Counted from the first letter of the stretch, positions 8,289-17,858 are shown. The stretch is 58,204 bases of DNA from Nitrospinaceae bacterium (GCA_029261475.1 JAJDBG010000016.1:1-58204), one strand, 5' to 3'. The notes: generated by a model from the sequence alone, not told the origin. Made by a program: numbers and translations.

Positions 8289-9458
8289 ATGCCTTCCAAC
8301 GCCCGCAAAAACATTTTAAAAAATTTGAAGAGAGTCGTCATCAAGATCGGCAGTAGCGTGATCTCCCATCACGAACCCGGCAAAGGACTCACGCAGGGAT
8401 TGAATCCCGAGATGGTCCTTCATTACGCGAAGAAGATCAAAATGATCGTCGGTAAAAATTGCCAGCCCATCATCGTTTCCTCAGGAGCCATCATGGCCGG
8501 GCGAGCGCGCTTGGGAATCAATAGAGAGTTTCTTTCCATACCCGAAAAACAGGCTTGCGCATCCATCGGCCAAAGTTTTTTGATGCACACCTACGAAAAG
8601 AAACTGGACAAACAAGGCCTCAAAGCGGCGCAGATCTTATTGAGCCACGACGACCTCGGCAACCGAAAACGTTATCTCAATGCCAAACACACCATCGAAA
8701 CATTGATCGACTACGGTGTCATTCCCATCATCAATGAAAACGATACCGTGACTGTGGACGAAATAAAAATCGGCGACAACGACACCCTTTCAGCCACTGT
8801 CGCAAGTCTGGTCGATGCCCAGGCCCTCATCATCCTGTCCGATGTAAACGGACTCTACACCCGCGACCCCGGTCAGCGCGTTCCCAAAGGCGAAGCCCCC
8901 GCCGAGTTAATATCACAAGTCAACAGAATCACCCCCGAAATCGAAAAACTGGCAGGCAAGACCACCAACCGACTCGCCGTCGGAGGAATGTACACAAAAA
9001 TTCTTTCCGCCAAGAAAACCATGAACTCCGGCATACCCTGCCTGCTTCTGAACGGATTGGATAAAAAATCTCTCGATAGATTTTTTGACGGGGAAGAAGT
9101 CGGTACCTTATTTTGGTCCAACAAACGGAAATTTGGCAGTCGCAAACACTGGATTGCCCATACCTTGAAACCACAAGGAAGCCTGCTCCTAGACCCAGGT
9201 GCCTGCCGGGCCATCGCAAAAGGAGGGAAAAGCCTGCTTCCCGCCGGGATCAAAAATGTTGAAGGAAAATTTGAATTCGGCAACTGCGTCAGCCTGCTTA
9301 ACGAAAAAAGAAAAGAAATCGGACGCGGCCTGGTCAACTACAACTCAAGCAATTTAGATCAAATTAAAGGAATGAAAACACCCGCAGTTCGTACTCTGTT
9401 CAGCGACCATTTTTATGAAGAAGTCATCCACCGCGACGACCTGGCCCTGATAGAATGA
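8289..9458 (+). CDS. proB: Glutamate 5-kinase with PUA domain
   Basis: It catalyses the first step of proline synthesis, phosphorylation of glutamate to gamma-glutamyl phosphate. The amino-acid kinase domain shows VVIKIGSSVIS, PIIVSSGAIMAGR, INENDTVTVDEIKIGDND and ALIILSDVNGLYTRDP. The C-terminal part from about residue 290 is the PUA domain (LLDPGACRAIAKGGKSLLPAGI), present in full-length ProB and absent from short forms. Length 389 residues is slightly above the usual 365-375. Its stop overlaps the next gene's start (ATGA), so translation is coupled. proA is not adjacent. Confidence 0.95.
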   Translation: MPSNARKNILKNLKRVVIKIGSSVISHHEPGKGLTQGLNPEMVLHYAKKIKMIVGKNCQPIIVSSGAIMAGRARLGINREFLSIPEKQACASIGQSFLMHTYEKKLDKQGLKAAQILLSHDDLGNRKRYLNAKHTIETLIDYGVIPIINENDTVTVDEIKIGDNDTLSATVASLVDAQALIILSDVNGLYTRDPGQRVPKGEAPAELISQVNRITPEIEKLAGKTTNRLAVGGMYTKILSAKKTMNSGIPCLLLNGLDKKSLDRFFDGEEVGTLFWSNKRKFGSRKHWIAHTLKPQGSLLLDPGACRAIAKGGKSLLPAGIKNVEGKFEFGNCVSLLNEKRKEIGRGLVNYNSSNLDQIKGMKTPAVRTLFSDHFYEEVIHRDDLALIE

Positions 9459-9871
9459 TATTTAGCAAATGGTGGAAAAAAGAACCGCTTCGTTTTGAGT
9501 GCCAGCCCGACTGTTTCAAATGCTGTTGCAAGCCCGGCTTCGTGTATTTTGATAAAGACGATATCCAGCGCGCCGCTGAATACCTCGACATCAGCCCGCA
9601 AAAATTCAAACAAACATTTTTAACTCAAGACGGCCGTTACTGGATGTTGGAAGTTGAAGAGAATCAGGCCTGCCTCTTTTTGACTCCCGACGGATGCAAT
9701 ATCCACCCCGCCAAACCCAAGCAATGCCAGACCTACCCCTTCTGGCCCGAGATCATGGACTCCAAAAACACCTGGGAACTGACCTCTGCCTTTTGCCCCG
9801 GAATAAATAAAGGCCCCGTCATCCCCACCGACACCATCAGCAAACTCCTGAAAAATAAAACCGACCTGTAA
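9455..9871 (+). CDS. YkgJ-type cysteine-cluster protein
   Basis: A 138-residue protein with the CxxxC...CCC pattern near the N terminus (CQPDCFKCCCKPG) and later Cys (ACLFLTPDGCNIHPAKPKQCQTYPF). This is the zinc- or Fe-S-binding CxxCxxCC family (UPF0153/YkgJ), whose biochemical role is poorly defined. Translation is coupled to proB by a 4-base overlap, which may be positional rather than functional. It converges on cbiZ with a 6-base gap. Confidence 0.82.
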   Translation: MIFSKWWKKEPLRFECQPDCFKCCCKPGFVYFDKDDIQRAAEYLDISPQKFKQTFLTQDGRYWMLEVEENQACLFLTPDGCNIHPAKPKQCQTYPFWPEIMDSKNTWELTSAFCPGINKGPVIPTDTISKLLKNKTDL

Positions 9872-9877
9872 TAGAAA

Positions 9878-10573
9878 TTACCCATTCCTTTCGAGCCAGT
9901 TTTTCAGGGCGGAGTGGGTGCATTCGTAAACGGCTTTGCCGATCCATTCGCCCAACAGCGTGTGCATGCCACAATAATTTTCATCGACTTCGCCGCTACT
10001 GGCAACGACGATGCAATCGGTCCCGGTGCCCGGCGAGGGTTTTCCACTTTTCACGCTCACGATTCCCAAGTCAAAAAAAGCCGCCGCTTTGGCCAATCCG
10101 GCGATGTGCATGGCCTCGGCCCGACCGCTCAAATGGGGCAGGGCATTGCTCACAAGGATGAGGTTAACCGTCCCCAAGGGACCCGACTCATTTTTCCAAT
10201 CTTCGGGAGTATCCGCAAGGTCGCCGGGGGAACGAGCATTTTCAACGCCAACCGTGACCAGAGCCTGCACCCACATTTGACCGTCGCCAATGAAGGATTC
10301 CCGGTACTCATTGACCTCAGCCCCGGTCAGCATTCCCACTGCATTTTCTGGAAGACCCTGCGCCTCAATCAACTCCAGAAACATTTCTGGCATGATGATT
10401 TCTTTAGCGCGGGTGACCTGATGGTTGAAGATGCAGGAAGTCTTTCCCGCGCCACCGTTGAAGGGGGCCCAGCTAAGCACAGGCCAGGCAGTCGGCAACT
10501 CTACCAGCAGAGTGCTGTCGAGCAGTTTTACTCTGACAGGACTCGGATTGTTTGAATGTTGCAGATCGTTCAT
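9878..10573 (-). CDS. cbiZ: Adenosylcobinamide amidohydrolase
   Basis: CbiZ removes the aminopropanol tail of adenosylcobinamide so that cobyric acid can re-enter cobalamin synthesis; it is a salvage enzyme best known from archaea and some bacteria. Family signatures visible are GGAGKTSCIFNHQV-type N-terminal sequence, ALVTVGVENARSPGD, GTVNLILVSNALPHL, GRAEAMHIAGLAKAAAF and PSPGTGTDCIVVAS. I use ATG 10573 (MNDLQHSNN), which overlaps the stop of the aldo-keto reductase (ATGA), rather than the upstream track start. No other cobalamin genes are in the window, but the radical SAM gene at 54121 may bind B12. Confidence 0.88.
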   Translation of the reverse strand: MNDLQHSNNPSPVRVKLLDSTLLVELPTAWPVLSWAPFNGGAGKTSCIFNHQVTRAKEIIMPEMFLELIEAQGLPENAVGMLTGAEVNEYRESFIGDGQMWVQALVTVGVENARSPGDLADTPEDWKNESGPLGTVNLILVSNALPHLSGRAEAMHIAGLAKAAAFFDLGIVSVKSGKPSPGTGTDCIVVASSGEVDENYCGMHTLLGEWIGKAVYECTHSALKNWLERNG

Positions 10574-11511
10574 TCTGAAAAAATAGAGTCGATTTCTTGT
10601 GCATCCGCCGGGTCCATCTGCCAACCTAGGGCACTCAGGTTTTCTTCCACTTGCGTTTCATTTTTGAAACCCAGAAGTGCCGTCGCCATGGCGGGCTGAT
10701 TCACGATCCAGTTGATCGCCATTTGCGTACAGGTTTTTCCTGCTTTTTTCGCCAGCTTTTTGAGACCTTCTACCTTGTCGATGTTTTTATAATAGCCTTC
10801 GCCCTTGAAGGTTCCGATGATGCCTTTCCCTCGCCAGTCCTTGAACTGGGTGTTCTTGTTGTACTTCCCGGTCAGGACACCCGAAGCCAGTGGACTGTAA
10901 GCAACGATGCCGATTTTGTGTTGCAGGCAATAAGGCACGATCTCTTTTTCTATCGTACGATTGAGCAAGCTATAGTCGGGTTGCAGGGAAACGATCGGTC
11001 CAAATTTCATGATCTCTGTCATCTGCTCAACAGAATAATTGCTGACGCCGATGTGTCGAATCTTGCCCGACTCCTGAAGCTTGAGAAGTGCTTCCATCGT
11101 CTCCTCCTGCGCCGTGTCATTATCCGGCCAGTGTACCTGATACAGGTCGATCCAGTCGGTTTGCAAACGTTTCAAGCTTCTATCCGCCTCTTCCAGAATG
11201 GAATCTCTCGACGCATGATGTTTGATAGAACCCAGTTCCTCCTTGTCCCAAACCAGCCCGCACTTGGTCGCATAGATCACTTTGTCGCGAACCGATTTTA
11301 GAGTTTTCCCGATCAGTTCTTCCGAGTGACCAAAACCATAGACCGGTGCCGTGTCGAAAAAATTGATTCCCATTTCATAGGCCTTCAGCATGGCCCGGCT
11401 CGAAGTTTCATCGCCCTCGTTATCCCAAAAAGGCGGACCGCCAACGCCCCAGGCACCAAAGCCCGCAACGGAGACCTTCAAATCACTTTCGCCAAGATTT
11501 TTGTATTCCAT
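10570..11511 (-). CDS. Aldo/keto reductase
   Basis: An NADPH-dependent aldo/keto reductase of 313 residues. The catalytic tetrad is visible: Asp and Tyr in FDTAPVYGFGHSEE, Lys in IYATKCGLVW, His in YQVHWPDND. Late motifs for cofactor binding are LLGFKNETQVEENL. Substrate cannot be predicted. It is the first gene of a two-gene operon with cbiZ, joined by an ATGA overlap; a link between the two activities is not known to me. Confidence 0.9.
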   Translation of the reverse strand: MEYKNLGESDLKVSVAGFGAWGVGGPPFWDNEGDETSSRAMLKAYEMGINFFDTAPVYGFGHSEELIGKTLKSVRDKVIYATKCGLVWDKEELGSIKHHASRDSILEEADRSLKRLQTDWIDLYQVHWPDNDTAQEETMEALLKLQESGKIRHIGVSNYSVEQMTEIMKFGPIVSLQPDYSLLNRTIEKEIVPYCLQHKIGIVAYSPLASGVLTGKYNKNTQFKDWRGKGIIGTFKGEGYYKNIDKVEGLKKLAKKAGKTCTQMAINWIVNQPAMATALLGFKNETQVEENLSALGWQMDPADAQEIDSIFSE

Positions 11512-11619
11512 GTATGTCTTCCTTGTATAATATAAAAATTATATATTGAATGCCTTCGATGCTTTTGAAAATAACATTTCTTGACCGTTGCGACACGGTC
11601 ATTTTTTATTCAGGAACCT

Positions 11620-13344
11620 ATGAAAACCCTGCTTCGTGTATTGAGTTACCTCAAACCCTATCGCGGTCCCGTCAGCATCACCCTGGGACTCGCCGTCTTG
11701 ACCACCCTCCTCGACATGCTTCCGCCCTGGCTCATCAAAGTCATAGTCGACAGCCTGGTGGAAGGCGAAGTGGATAATAGCGTCCAATGGTTTGTCGTTG
11801 CGCTCGTTCTCGCTTACTTTGCGCGCCATTACTCCAATCACCGCAGGATTTTGCTGAACAACGAAGTCGAACAAAAAATCGTATTCGACATGAGATCGCA
11901 AGTCTACCGGGCATTGCAAGGACTGTCGCTGAACTTTTTTGAGAACCGTTCCACAGGCGAACTCATGTCCCGCGTCAACGACGATGTCAACTACGTCGAG
12001 CGCATCTTCATCGATGGTGTCGAGCAGGCACTCACAGCGATTTTGACTCTCGTCGGCATCACCATCATCCTGTTTGCCATGCATTGGAAGCTCGCAGTTT
12101 TGGCCCTGCTACCGATCCCATTGCTGGTATACGGTGCCTGGAAGTACACCCAGCGCGCGCATTCCCAATACACGGTCGTGCGACAATCGGCAGGACGCAT
12201 GAACTCAATTTTACAAGACACGCTCTCTGGCATCCGCGAAACTTTTTCCTTCAACAGACAATCCTACGAGATCAAACGTTTCGAAGAACGAAGCAAGGAC
12301 TACTGTGACGGAACCCTCGAAGTGATGCGCCTGTGGTCCTATTATTCACCCTCGATGATGTTTCTCGGATCGCTCGGCACCGTGTTTATTTTATGGTATG
12401 GAATCGGTCTTGTGCAAATGGGCACCATCACCATAGGAACCCTGGTCGCCTTCATCGGCTACCTTGCCCTGTTTTACACACCCATCAACCAACTGCATTC
12501 CGTCAACCACATGTTGCAACATGCACTCGCCTCCAGCGAACGCTTGTTCGACATCATCGACCAGAAGCCACAGGTTGAAGACGCTCCCGACGCTTATCTC
12601 CCTTCGACGAATTGTCAGGGAAGAATCGTCTTCCGCGACGTATCCTTCTCATACATTCCAGATGTTCCCGTACTGCAAAATATTTCTTTCGACGTACAGC
12701 CGGGAGAACAGATCGCCCTCGCGGGCCATACAGGAAGCGGAAAATCCACACTCGTGAAACTGCTTCTGCGATTTTACGACCCCGGTTCCGGGCAAGTCGA
12801 ACTGGACGGACATTCTGTTGAGAATTTAAAAATTTCATATATCAGAGAGCAGATAGGACTGGTCTCCCAGGATCCTTTTCTATTCAACGGGACCATTGCC
12901 GAAAATATTTTATACGGAAACATCGAAGCCGATCGCGCGGATGTCGAACGCTCGGCAATAGCCGCAGGAGCGGATGATTTCATCCAGAAATTGCCGCAGG
13001 GTTACGACACCAAAGTGGGCGAACGCGGCATCAAGCTATCCGGTGGCGAAAAACACCGCGTCGCCATTGCGCGCGTTTTCCTCAAAAATCCGCCCATCAT
13101 CGTACTCGATGAGGCCACCGCCTCAGTGGATACCCAGACCGAAGCAAAAATAAAAACCGCTCTGGACACTCTCATGAAAGGCAGAACAACCTTCATCATC
13201 GCCCACCGGCTTTCCACACTCGAAGGTTGCACACGCATCCTTGTACTCAAAGGCGGAGTTTTGATCGAAAGCGGAAGCCATGAGGAATTGATCGAAAAGG
13301 ATTCAGAGTACAGCCGCCTGTTCAAAGACCAGGTTTATTTATAA
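11620..13344 (+). CDS. ABC exporter half-transporter, MsbA/lipid-flippase type
   Basis: A fused exporter: six predicted membrane helices (for example AILTLVGITIILFAMHW and FLGSLGTVFILWYGIGL) followed by a nucleotide-binding domain with Walker A (GHTGSGKST), Q loop (LVSQDPFLF), signature (LSGGEKHRVAIARVF), Walker B (PIIVLDEATAS) and the switch His (IIAHRLS). It would act as a homodimer exporting a lipid or hydrophobic compound. I place the start at ATG 11620, preceded by AGGAACCT, giving 574 residues, near MsbA's 582. The track start adds 13 residues. MsbA identity is plausible but not provable here. Confidence 0.9.
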   Translation: MKTLLRVLSYLKPYRGPVSITLGLAVLTTLLDMLPPWLIKVIVDSLVEGEVDNSVQWFVVALVLAYFARHYSNHRRILLNNEVEQKIVFDMRSQVYRALQGLSLNFFENRSTGELMSRVNDDVNYVERIFIDGVEQALTAILTLVGITIILFAMHWKLAVLALLPIPLLVYGAWKYTQRAHSQYTVVRQSAGRMNSILQDTLSGIRETFSFNRQSYEIKRFEERSKDYCDGTLEVMRLWSYYSPSMMFLGSLGTVFILWYGIGLVQMGTITIGTLVAFIGYLALFYTPINQLHSVNHMLQHALASSERLFDIIDQKPQVEDAPDAYLPSTNCQGRIVFRDVSFSYIPDVPVLQNISFDVQPGEQIALAGHTGSGKSTLVKLLLRFYDPGSGQVELDGHSVENLKISYIREQIGLVSQDPFLFNGTIAENILYGNIEADRADVERSAIAAGADDFIQKLPQGYDTKVGERGIKLSGGEKHRVAIARVFLKNPPIIVLDEATASVDTQTEAKIKTALDTLMKGRTTFIIAHRLSTLEGCTRILVLKGGVLIESGSHEELIEKDSEYSRLFKDQVYL

Positions 13345-13516
13345 AGCAAACGGGCGGGACACACAGGCCAGACCTGCCCTAAGCCGAGCCTTCCAAAAAT
13401 ATTTAGCTTATTATTGGATGATCGCTCGCGTCTGCAATTATGGCAAACATTGAAATAAATAGTAATTCAAGATTTGACCCCCTATGACCTTTACGATGAT
13501 GTCGCGCGAAGAATAT

Positions 13517-14398
13517 TTACGACGTTCGGCCCATCATGATTTTTCTGAAGTCGTCTCCTTCCAATTCCAGAAACTGTGAGTTTTCGCTCAAACGCGAAAA
13601 AATCCTTTCTCCTACAACTTCTCCCAATGTTTCCTTTTCATAAGACTTCTGATACTCCCCGTCTGCCGTGTTCACGAAAGTAGTGTTCCCCATTTTAGAT
13701 TTTTTGCGCTTGGGCAGTTCGCTCTTGTAATTGGTCGTGTAGAGCGTGACCTTATTGCCAGCGTTGTAACGTGCGGAGATGAACTGATCCAGCATATCCA
13801 GTGCCCATTCTCCCTTTTTGCCTTTTCCCAATTCGTCAATGACTAGCACCCTGGATTCCACGAAAGGTTCTATGATCGACTTTTCCGCTTTCTCCTCGGA
13901 GTAACCCTGACGAATGTCAGACAATAAATGGAAAAAATCTACAAACTTGCAAGGGATGCCGAGCTTCATGACCAAATGTTTGACGACCCCAACGCAAAGA
14001 TGTGTTTTGCCTGTCCCGGGATTCCCCATATAAATCAAGCTTCCCATGAAATCCATGGGGCGGTTTTTAAAATCCGATAAAAAATCTTTCGTCCGCGACA
14101 AAGCAACTTTCTGCGTATTGTTCATAGGCTGATAGGTTTCAAGCGTCGCCCGAACGTATTTTCCCGGCAAGCCCGCTTCTGTCAGCATGTTGACACGTTT
14201 GCGTAAAGTCTGGCATTCACAATCGGCCATGAAAGACCGTCCTTGTTCATCTTCGCGAAATAATCTGCCTTCGTTATTGCAAAGTTCACATTTGAAACAG
14301 CCACAAACATCAGCCTTCAAATTGTTTTTTAAAATGGAAAGACGAACACCTTTACCGTGGCAATGCTCGCACGACTGATCGGCCTGAACAACGTTCAT
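13517..14398 (-). CDS. DnaC/IstB-like ATPase (helicase-loader type) with Cys-rich N terminus
   Basis: The AAA+ core has Walker A GNPGTGKTH, Walker B VLVIDELGKGKKG and the sensor stretch VTLYTTNYKSELP, matching DnaC/IstB-type ATPases that load replicative helicase. The first 70 residues carry CEHCHGKG, CGCFKCELCNNEG and CEC, likely two zinc-binding knuckles. No transposase is nearby, so the IstB alternative is unlikely. Its start overlaps the stop of the small gene upstream (ATGA), implying the two are made together. Confidence 0.82.
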   Translation of the reverse strand: MNVVQADQSCEHCHGKGVRLSILKNNLKADVCGCFKCELCNNEGRLFREDEQGRSFMADCECQTLRKRVNMLTEAGLPGKYVRATLETYQPMNNTQKVALSRTKDFLSDFKNRPMDFMGSLIYMGNPGTGKTHLCVGVVKHLVMKLGIPCKFVDFFHLLSDIRQGYSEEKAEKSIIEPFVESRVLVIDELGKGKKGEWALDMLDQFISARYNAGNKVTLYTTNYKSELPKRKKSKMGNTTFVNTADGEYQKSYEKETLGEVVGERIFSRLSENSQFLELEGDDFRKIMMGRTS

Positions 14399-14667
14399 CG
14401 CGTCGACCTCCCAATTTCATCTTCAATGAATCCTTCGATGCGTGAAAGGGAAAGACCCTGGGTGGCTGAGCCGTGTTTCTGTTTGAACTCAGCAACGCCG
14501 GTAGAAATGGCATGACACAATTGCCGCGCAGGAATTCCACGCTCTTCCCATTTCGAGATCAGGTCGTAATCCACTCCAGAGAGGGAAAGACCTGCGCCTT
14601 TGAGGGCGAGGAAAAACTGCTCCACCTCTGCCAGGTAACTGAGGTTATTTTGGTCGATCAAGCTCAT
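14395..14667 (-). CDS. Small partner of the DnaC-like ATPase, unknown
   Basis: A 90-residue, mostly helical protein (LSYLAEVEQFFLALKGAGLS, ISKWEERGIPARQLCHAI) that I cannot assign to a family. The arrangement of a short helical protein translated directly before a DnaC-like ATPase resembles primosome-component pairs such as DnaD-like/DnaI-like proteins. That is inference from position only. Confidence 0.6.
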   Translation of the reverse strand: MSLIDQNNLSYLAEVEQFFLALKGAGLSLSGVDYDLISKWEERGIPARQLCHAISTGVAEFKQKHGSATQGLSLSRIEGFIEDEIGRSTR

Positions 14668-14832
14668 AAGACAGACAGTAAAAAAGGGAATCTATAAAGG
14701 GCGCGTTGAATAAAGCTTCGAATGAATAAATTCAAAAATAGCATTGGCCCGCAAATCTATGCTTCTGTAGGTTTTAACTCAATGGGCGGGAAAACTCCAG
14801 TCAAATACACATCAAGAGAAGCTAAATTTGGA

Positions 14833-15549
14833 TCAAGCTTTGATGTCGAGGAGGGCACCGAGCATTTCGTCGGTGGCACGAATGATCTTGGTGTTGGCTT
14901 TGAAGGCGGCTTTGGACACCATTTGATCGACGATTTCTTCGGCAAGATCAACGTTGGAAGACTCCAGGAATCCTGAAACAATGCTTCCGAATCCGCCATC
15001 GCCGGGAGCACCCGCAACAGGCGCACCTGAAGCTGAAGACTCGCCAAGGGTGTTGCCGCCTTGCGCGCTAAGGCCTGAGGAGTTGTTGAAATTGGCCAAC
15101 TGAATTTGACCGAGGACTTCGTTGTTGCCGCCGACATTGGCACTGACCTGACCCTGTGAATCCACGTTTATCTGAGTTGCGTCACCGGGAACGTTGATTT
15201 CTGGAATCAATGCTTCACCGTTTGCAGTGGTCAGGCGACCGTCGCCTCCAACTTTGAAGCTACCAGACCGGGTGAAACTAGTCCCGCCGCCATTGGATTG
15301 CACTTGAAAAAAACCGTTGCCGCTGATGGCAAGGTCAAGCGGATTGGAGGTTGGGATCAACCCGCCGGGTGTGTTGGAACGGCTGATTGCCGTTACACTG
15401 GTCCCGCCAGATTTTAGGGAGGCACTGACGACATCGCTTTTTTTGAACCCGGGAGTTTGCAGATTGGCTACGTTATTGGCACTATTTTGCAAGCGTTTGG
15501 TCGCCGCATTCATTCCCGAAAGTGCATTAAACATTCCATTGATCAACAT
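14833..15549 (-). CDS. Flagellar basal-body rod protein (FlgF/FlgG/FlgC-type)
   Basis: The N terminus has the rod/hook signature NNVANLQTPGFKKSDV, and the middle shows LDLAISGNGFFQVQ and FTRSGSFKVGGDGRL, the FlgE/F/G core. The C terminus (VDLAEEIVDQMVSKAAFKANTKIIRATDEML) is the helix that packs with the N-terminal helix in the rod. At 238 residues it is close to FlgF (about 250). The glycine- and serine-rich stretch before the C-terminal helix is long for the family. It stands alone here, away from other flagellar genes. The ATG at 15549 follows GGGAGC. Confidence 0.87.
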   Translation of the reverse strand: MLINGMFNALSGMNAATKRLQNSANNVANLQTPGFKKSDVVSASLKSGGTSVTAISRSNTPGGLIPTSNPLDLAISGNGFFQVQSNGGGTSFTRSGSFKVGGDGRLTTANGEALIPEINVPGDATQINVDSQGQVSANVGGNNEVLGQIQLANFNNSSGLSAQGGNTLGESSASGAPVAGAPGDGGFGSIVSGFLESSNVDLAEEIVDQMVSKAAFKANTKIIRATDEMLGALLDIKA

Positions 15550-15710
15550 GACTGGCTCCCTATTTGTAAGCGAGGTCTACTATCAATAGGCTAGCACAAA
15601 AAAATCAAAATTCCAATTCTACGGAACGATTTGAAGTAACTGACGAGATTTCAGAGAAATATAAAGGCAGGGGATCTAAAAGGAAGTGGAAAAAGCTTAA
15701 AGAATCTTTT

Positions 15711-16238
15711 TCAACTGAGCTCTGCGGTGATTGCTGGTTCGATGCTATAACCCAAAGTCGCCACGGTCTTTTTGACAAGAGGGCGTACCATTGCCGTTTC
15801 ATCGCAATTATCACGATGCAGACAATCTTTGCAGTCGTTCCATACTTTCGCGGGGAGCGTCGACTTTTCCACAATCTGGAAACCAAGATTTTTAAAAAGA
15901 CCCACCACGTAGGTGAACACAAATATCTGTTGTTCGACTTGTCCGGTGCCCAAACCTGCTTCGGCCTGCTCAATGGCTTCCTGCACCAGCGCGGTCCCGA
16001 TCCCACGCCTGTAATATCGGGGGTCTACGGCAAGGGATCGAATTTCGATACTTCGATCTCCATCAGATTTCAAGCTACAGGCACCCACGATCTCATCACC
16101 CGACTCGTAAACGAGAAAGGTTGAGATATGGTCTTCGATCTCTTTCAAAGGACGGTACAGCATTTTCCCGTCTTCTGAGTAGAGACGAATCAAATTTTGT
16201 ATGGATTCGGCGTCGCCTGGTCCTGCTATGCGTATCAT
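15711..16238 (-). CDS. argA: Short N-acetylglutamate synthase-type GNAT acetyltransferase
   Basis: A single GNAT domain: SLAVDPRYYRRGIGTALVQEAI is the acetyl-CoA-binding motif A. The C-terminal CKDCLHRDNCDETAMV corresponds to the Cys-containing tail (C..C.....CDE.A) of the short ArgA enzymes of Geobacter-like bacteria, which lack the kinase-like domain of E. coli ArgA. It would make N-acetylglutamate, the first arginine intermediate. ATG 16238 (MIRIAGPGD) fits the family start better than the track start, giving 175 residues. No other arg gene is adjacent. Confidence 0.72.
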   Translation of the reverse strand: MIRIAGPGDAESIQNLIRLYSEDGKMLYRPLKEIEDHISTFLVYESGDEIVGACSLKSDGDRSIEIRSLAVDPRYYRRGIGTALVQEAIEQAEAGLGTGQVEQQIFVFTYVVGLFKNLGFQIVEKSTLPAKVWNDCKDCLHRDNCDETAMVRPLVKKTVATLGYSIEPAITAELS

Positions 16239-16383
16239 TTTATGAGTCAATGCCTTTAAACGAAAGATCATCTCTTAAAAAGATATGATCTAAAAATACC
16301 CGTTTCGGCAGACGGGTAAAAATTAATGCGATTTATAGCAATTTCCAGGAAACTTGCAAAATTTGCCCCGGCAGATTCGCCAA

Positions 16384-17610
16384 TCAACCTGTAGCGGCAA
16401 GAATCAAACGATTACCGCCTTCTTCCAGTGCCGATGCCAGTCCCTTGCCAGCGAGCTGAATCAGGTCGTTGGGGGTGGCCACACCTACTCCGGGATATAC
16501 TGAGATACCCACGCTGATGGTTGGGTATTCGTAGCCTTTTAAATGGGGGTAACGCAGTGGCCCGAGTGCAGAGCGTATCTTATCTGCAAATTTTTGGGCA
16601 GAATCCCCATCAGCATCAGGCAATAATACAATAAATTCGCCTATCTCTATACGAAAAATAGTAGCACAAGACCCACAAACATCGCTAAGTATTTTTGAAA
16701 AATCTTGCAGAATTTTTTCTCCCATTTCTTCGCCAAAGCTTTCCAACAAGCTCAGAAAATAGTCTATATGTATTTTCAAGCAGGAAAGCGACTGCTTGCT
16801 CTCCTGCGCGCGTGCAAATTCTTTTTCCAAAGCTGGCTCAAGCATGGAGGAGTTGTACACGCCTGTTTGCTTGTCTGTTACGGGTTGCTTCCGCAAGCGC
16901 TCTATCAACAGGATGTTGCCAATGGCCATGCCAATTTTCTCAGCCATCCGCTCCAGATAGTCGGTGCGCAAGCCTTCGTGGAAATGATTTTTCCGTGCAC
17001 TCCCCAAGCCGATCAGCCCAACCACGTCGCCCCGCACTGTGATGGGAATGAGTGCCTCGGATTGGATCATCAACCGGTCGCCTGGACCGTCGAATAGTTT
17101 GGAGTCGCCCACCACTTCGCCGCGTAAGATGGGTTTATTTTGATCGCAGAAAATATTCTCAACAACGTTTCGGCAAACAAAACGCAGGGTTCCATTGATG
17201 CCATTGGGGTAACTTTCTTTTAATTTGTATTCCATGAAATGGTCGGCACCGTCTGCCAGACAAATTCGTACCAGAGCAATATCAAATCGACTGGTGATCT
17301 CGGACTTCAACTGCTCCATCATCTCTTCCAGATTGACCGTAGACAATATGGAACGCTCAATTTCGTATAAATGTCCGTGGATTTTCTCATTTGTCTCTGC
17401 CACTTCAACCAGCCATTCCAGCTTGTTTTTCAAATGCGCTTTATCGTCATGGACTCTTTTTATGATGCGATCGGCAATGCTAAGGGTATTGAGAGGCTCG
17501 ATGGGAAGGTCCTCTTCGTCAATGCCTTTGATTTTATGCAAAAGCTCGGGGAATTCGTTGAAAAATTCAGGATGTTCGTTCAGGTAAATAGCGATTTGGT
17601 CTTTTTTCAT
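16384..17610 (-). CDS. DUF484/GAF-like sensor with degenerate GGDEF domain
   Basis: The N terminus (YLNEHPEFFNEFPELL) is the start of DUF484, followed by a predicted coiled coil and a GAF-like region (ALIPITVRGDVVGLIGLGS). From about residue 240 the sequence follows a diguanylate cyclase fold (TGVYNSSMLEPALEKEF, IHIDYFLSLLESFGEEMGE, SVGISVYPG). The active-site loop reads FRIEIGEFIVL where GGDEF is expected, so cyclase activity is unlikely; it may be a regulatory or GTP-binding relic. ATG 17610 is preceded by AAGGAAAG, better than the track start. Confidence 0.8.
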   Translation of the reverse strand: MKKDQIAIYLNEHPEFFNEFPELLHKIKGIDEEDLPIEPLNTLSIADRIIKRVHDDKAHLKNKLEWLVEVAETNEKIHGHLYEIERSILSTVNLEEMMEQLKSEITSRFDIALVRICLADGADHFMEYKLKESYPNGINGTLRFVCRNVVENIFCDQNKPILRGEVVGDSKLFDGPGDRLMIQSEALIPITVRGDVVGLIGLGSARKNHFHEGLRTDYLERMAEKIGMAIGNILLIERLRKQPVTDKQTGVYNSSMLEPALEKEFARAQESKQSLSCLKIHIDYFLSLLESFGEEMGEKILQDFSKILSDVCGSCATIFRIEIGEFIVLLPDADGDSAQKFADKIRSALGPLRYPHLKGYEYPTISVGISVYPGVGVATPNDLIQLAGKGLASALEEGGNRLILAATG

Positions 17611-17858
17611 CCGTCGGCTTTCCTTCAAAAAGGGAAAATTAAAAAACAAAGCTCTCCACGCAACAAAAAATGAAGAGGGCTGGTTTAGAATTCTCGCATT
17701 ATATCAAAAAGACTAAAAAAATCAATCACTTATGGCTTTATTATGTGTTTTTTGCCCTCGGTCGAGGGTCCTTCGGCAGAAAAGCCTGTGGGAAGGGGGC
17801 CTCTAGCCAGCTAAACCACCATCAAATTAAAAATTTGAGGATAGTTTGGTTTTTCTTC

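Noticed and set aside
13517-14398. IstB-type transposition protein
   Set aside because: No transposase or inverted repeats nearby; the small coupled gene suggests a replication loader instead.
15486-15500. TGGCACTATTTTGCA as another sigma-54 promoter
   Set aside because: Spacing between GG and GC is one base short, and it lies inside the flagellar gene on the opposite strand.
17650-17858. Possible tRNA or small RNA between serS and the DUF484 gene
   Set aside because: No cloverleaf or CCA end; only loose GC-rich inverted pieces.
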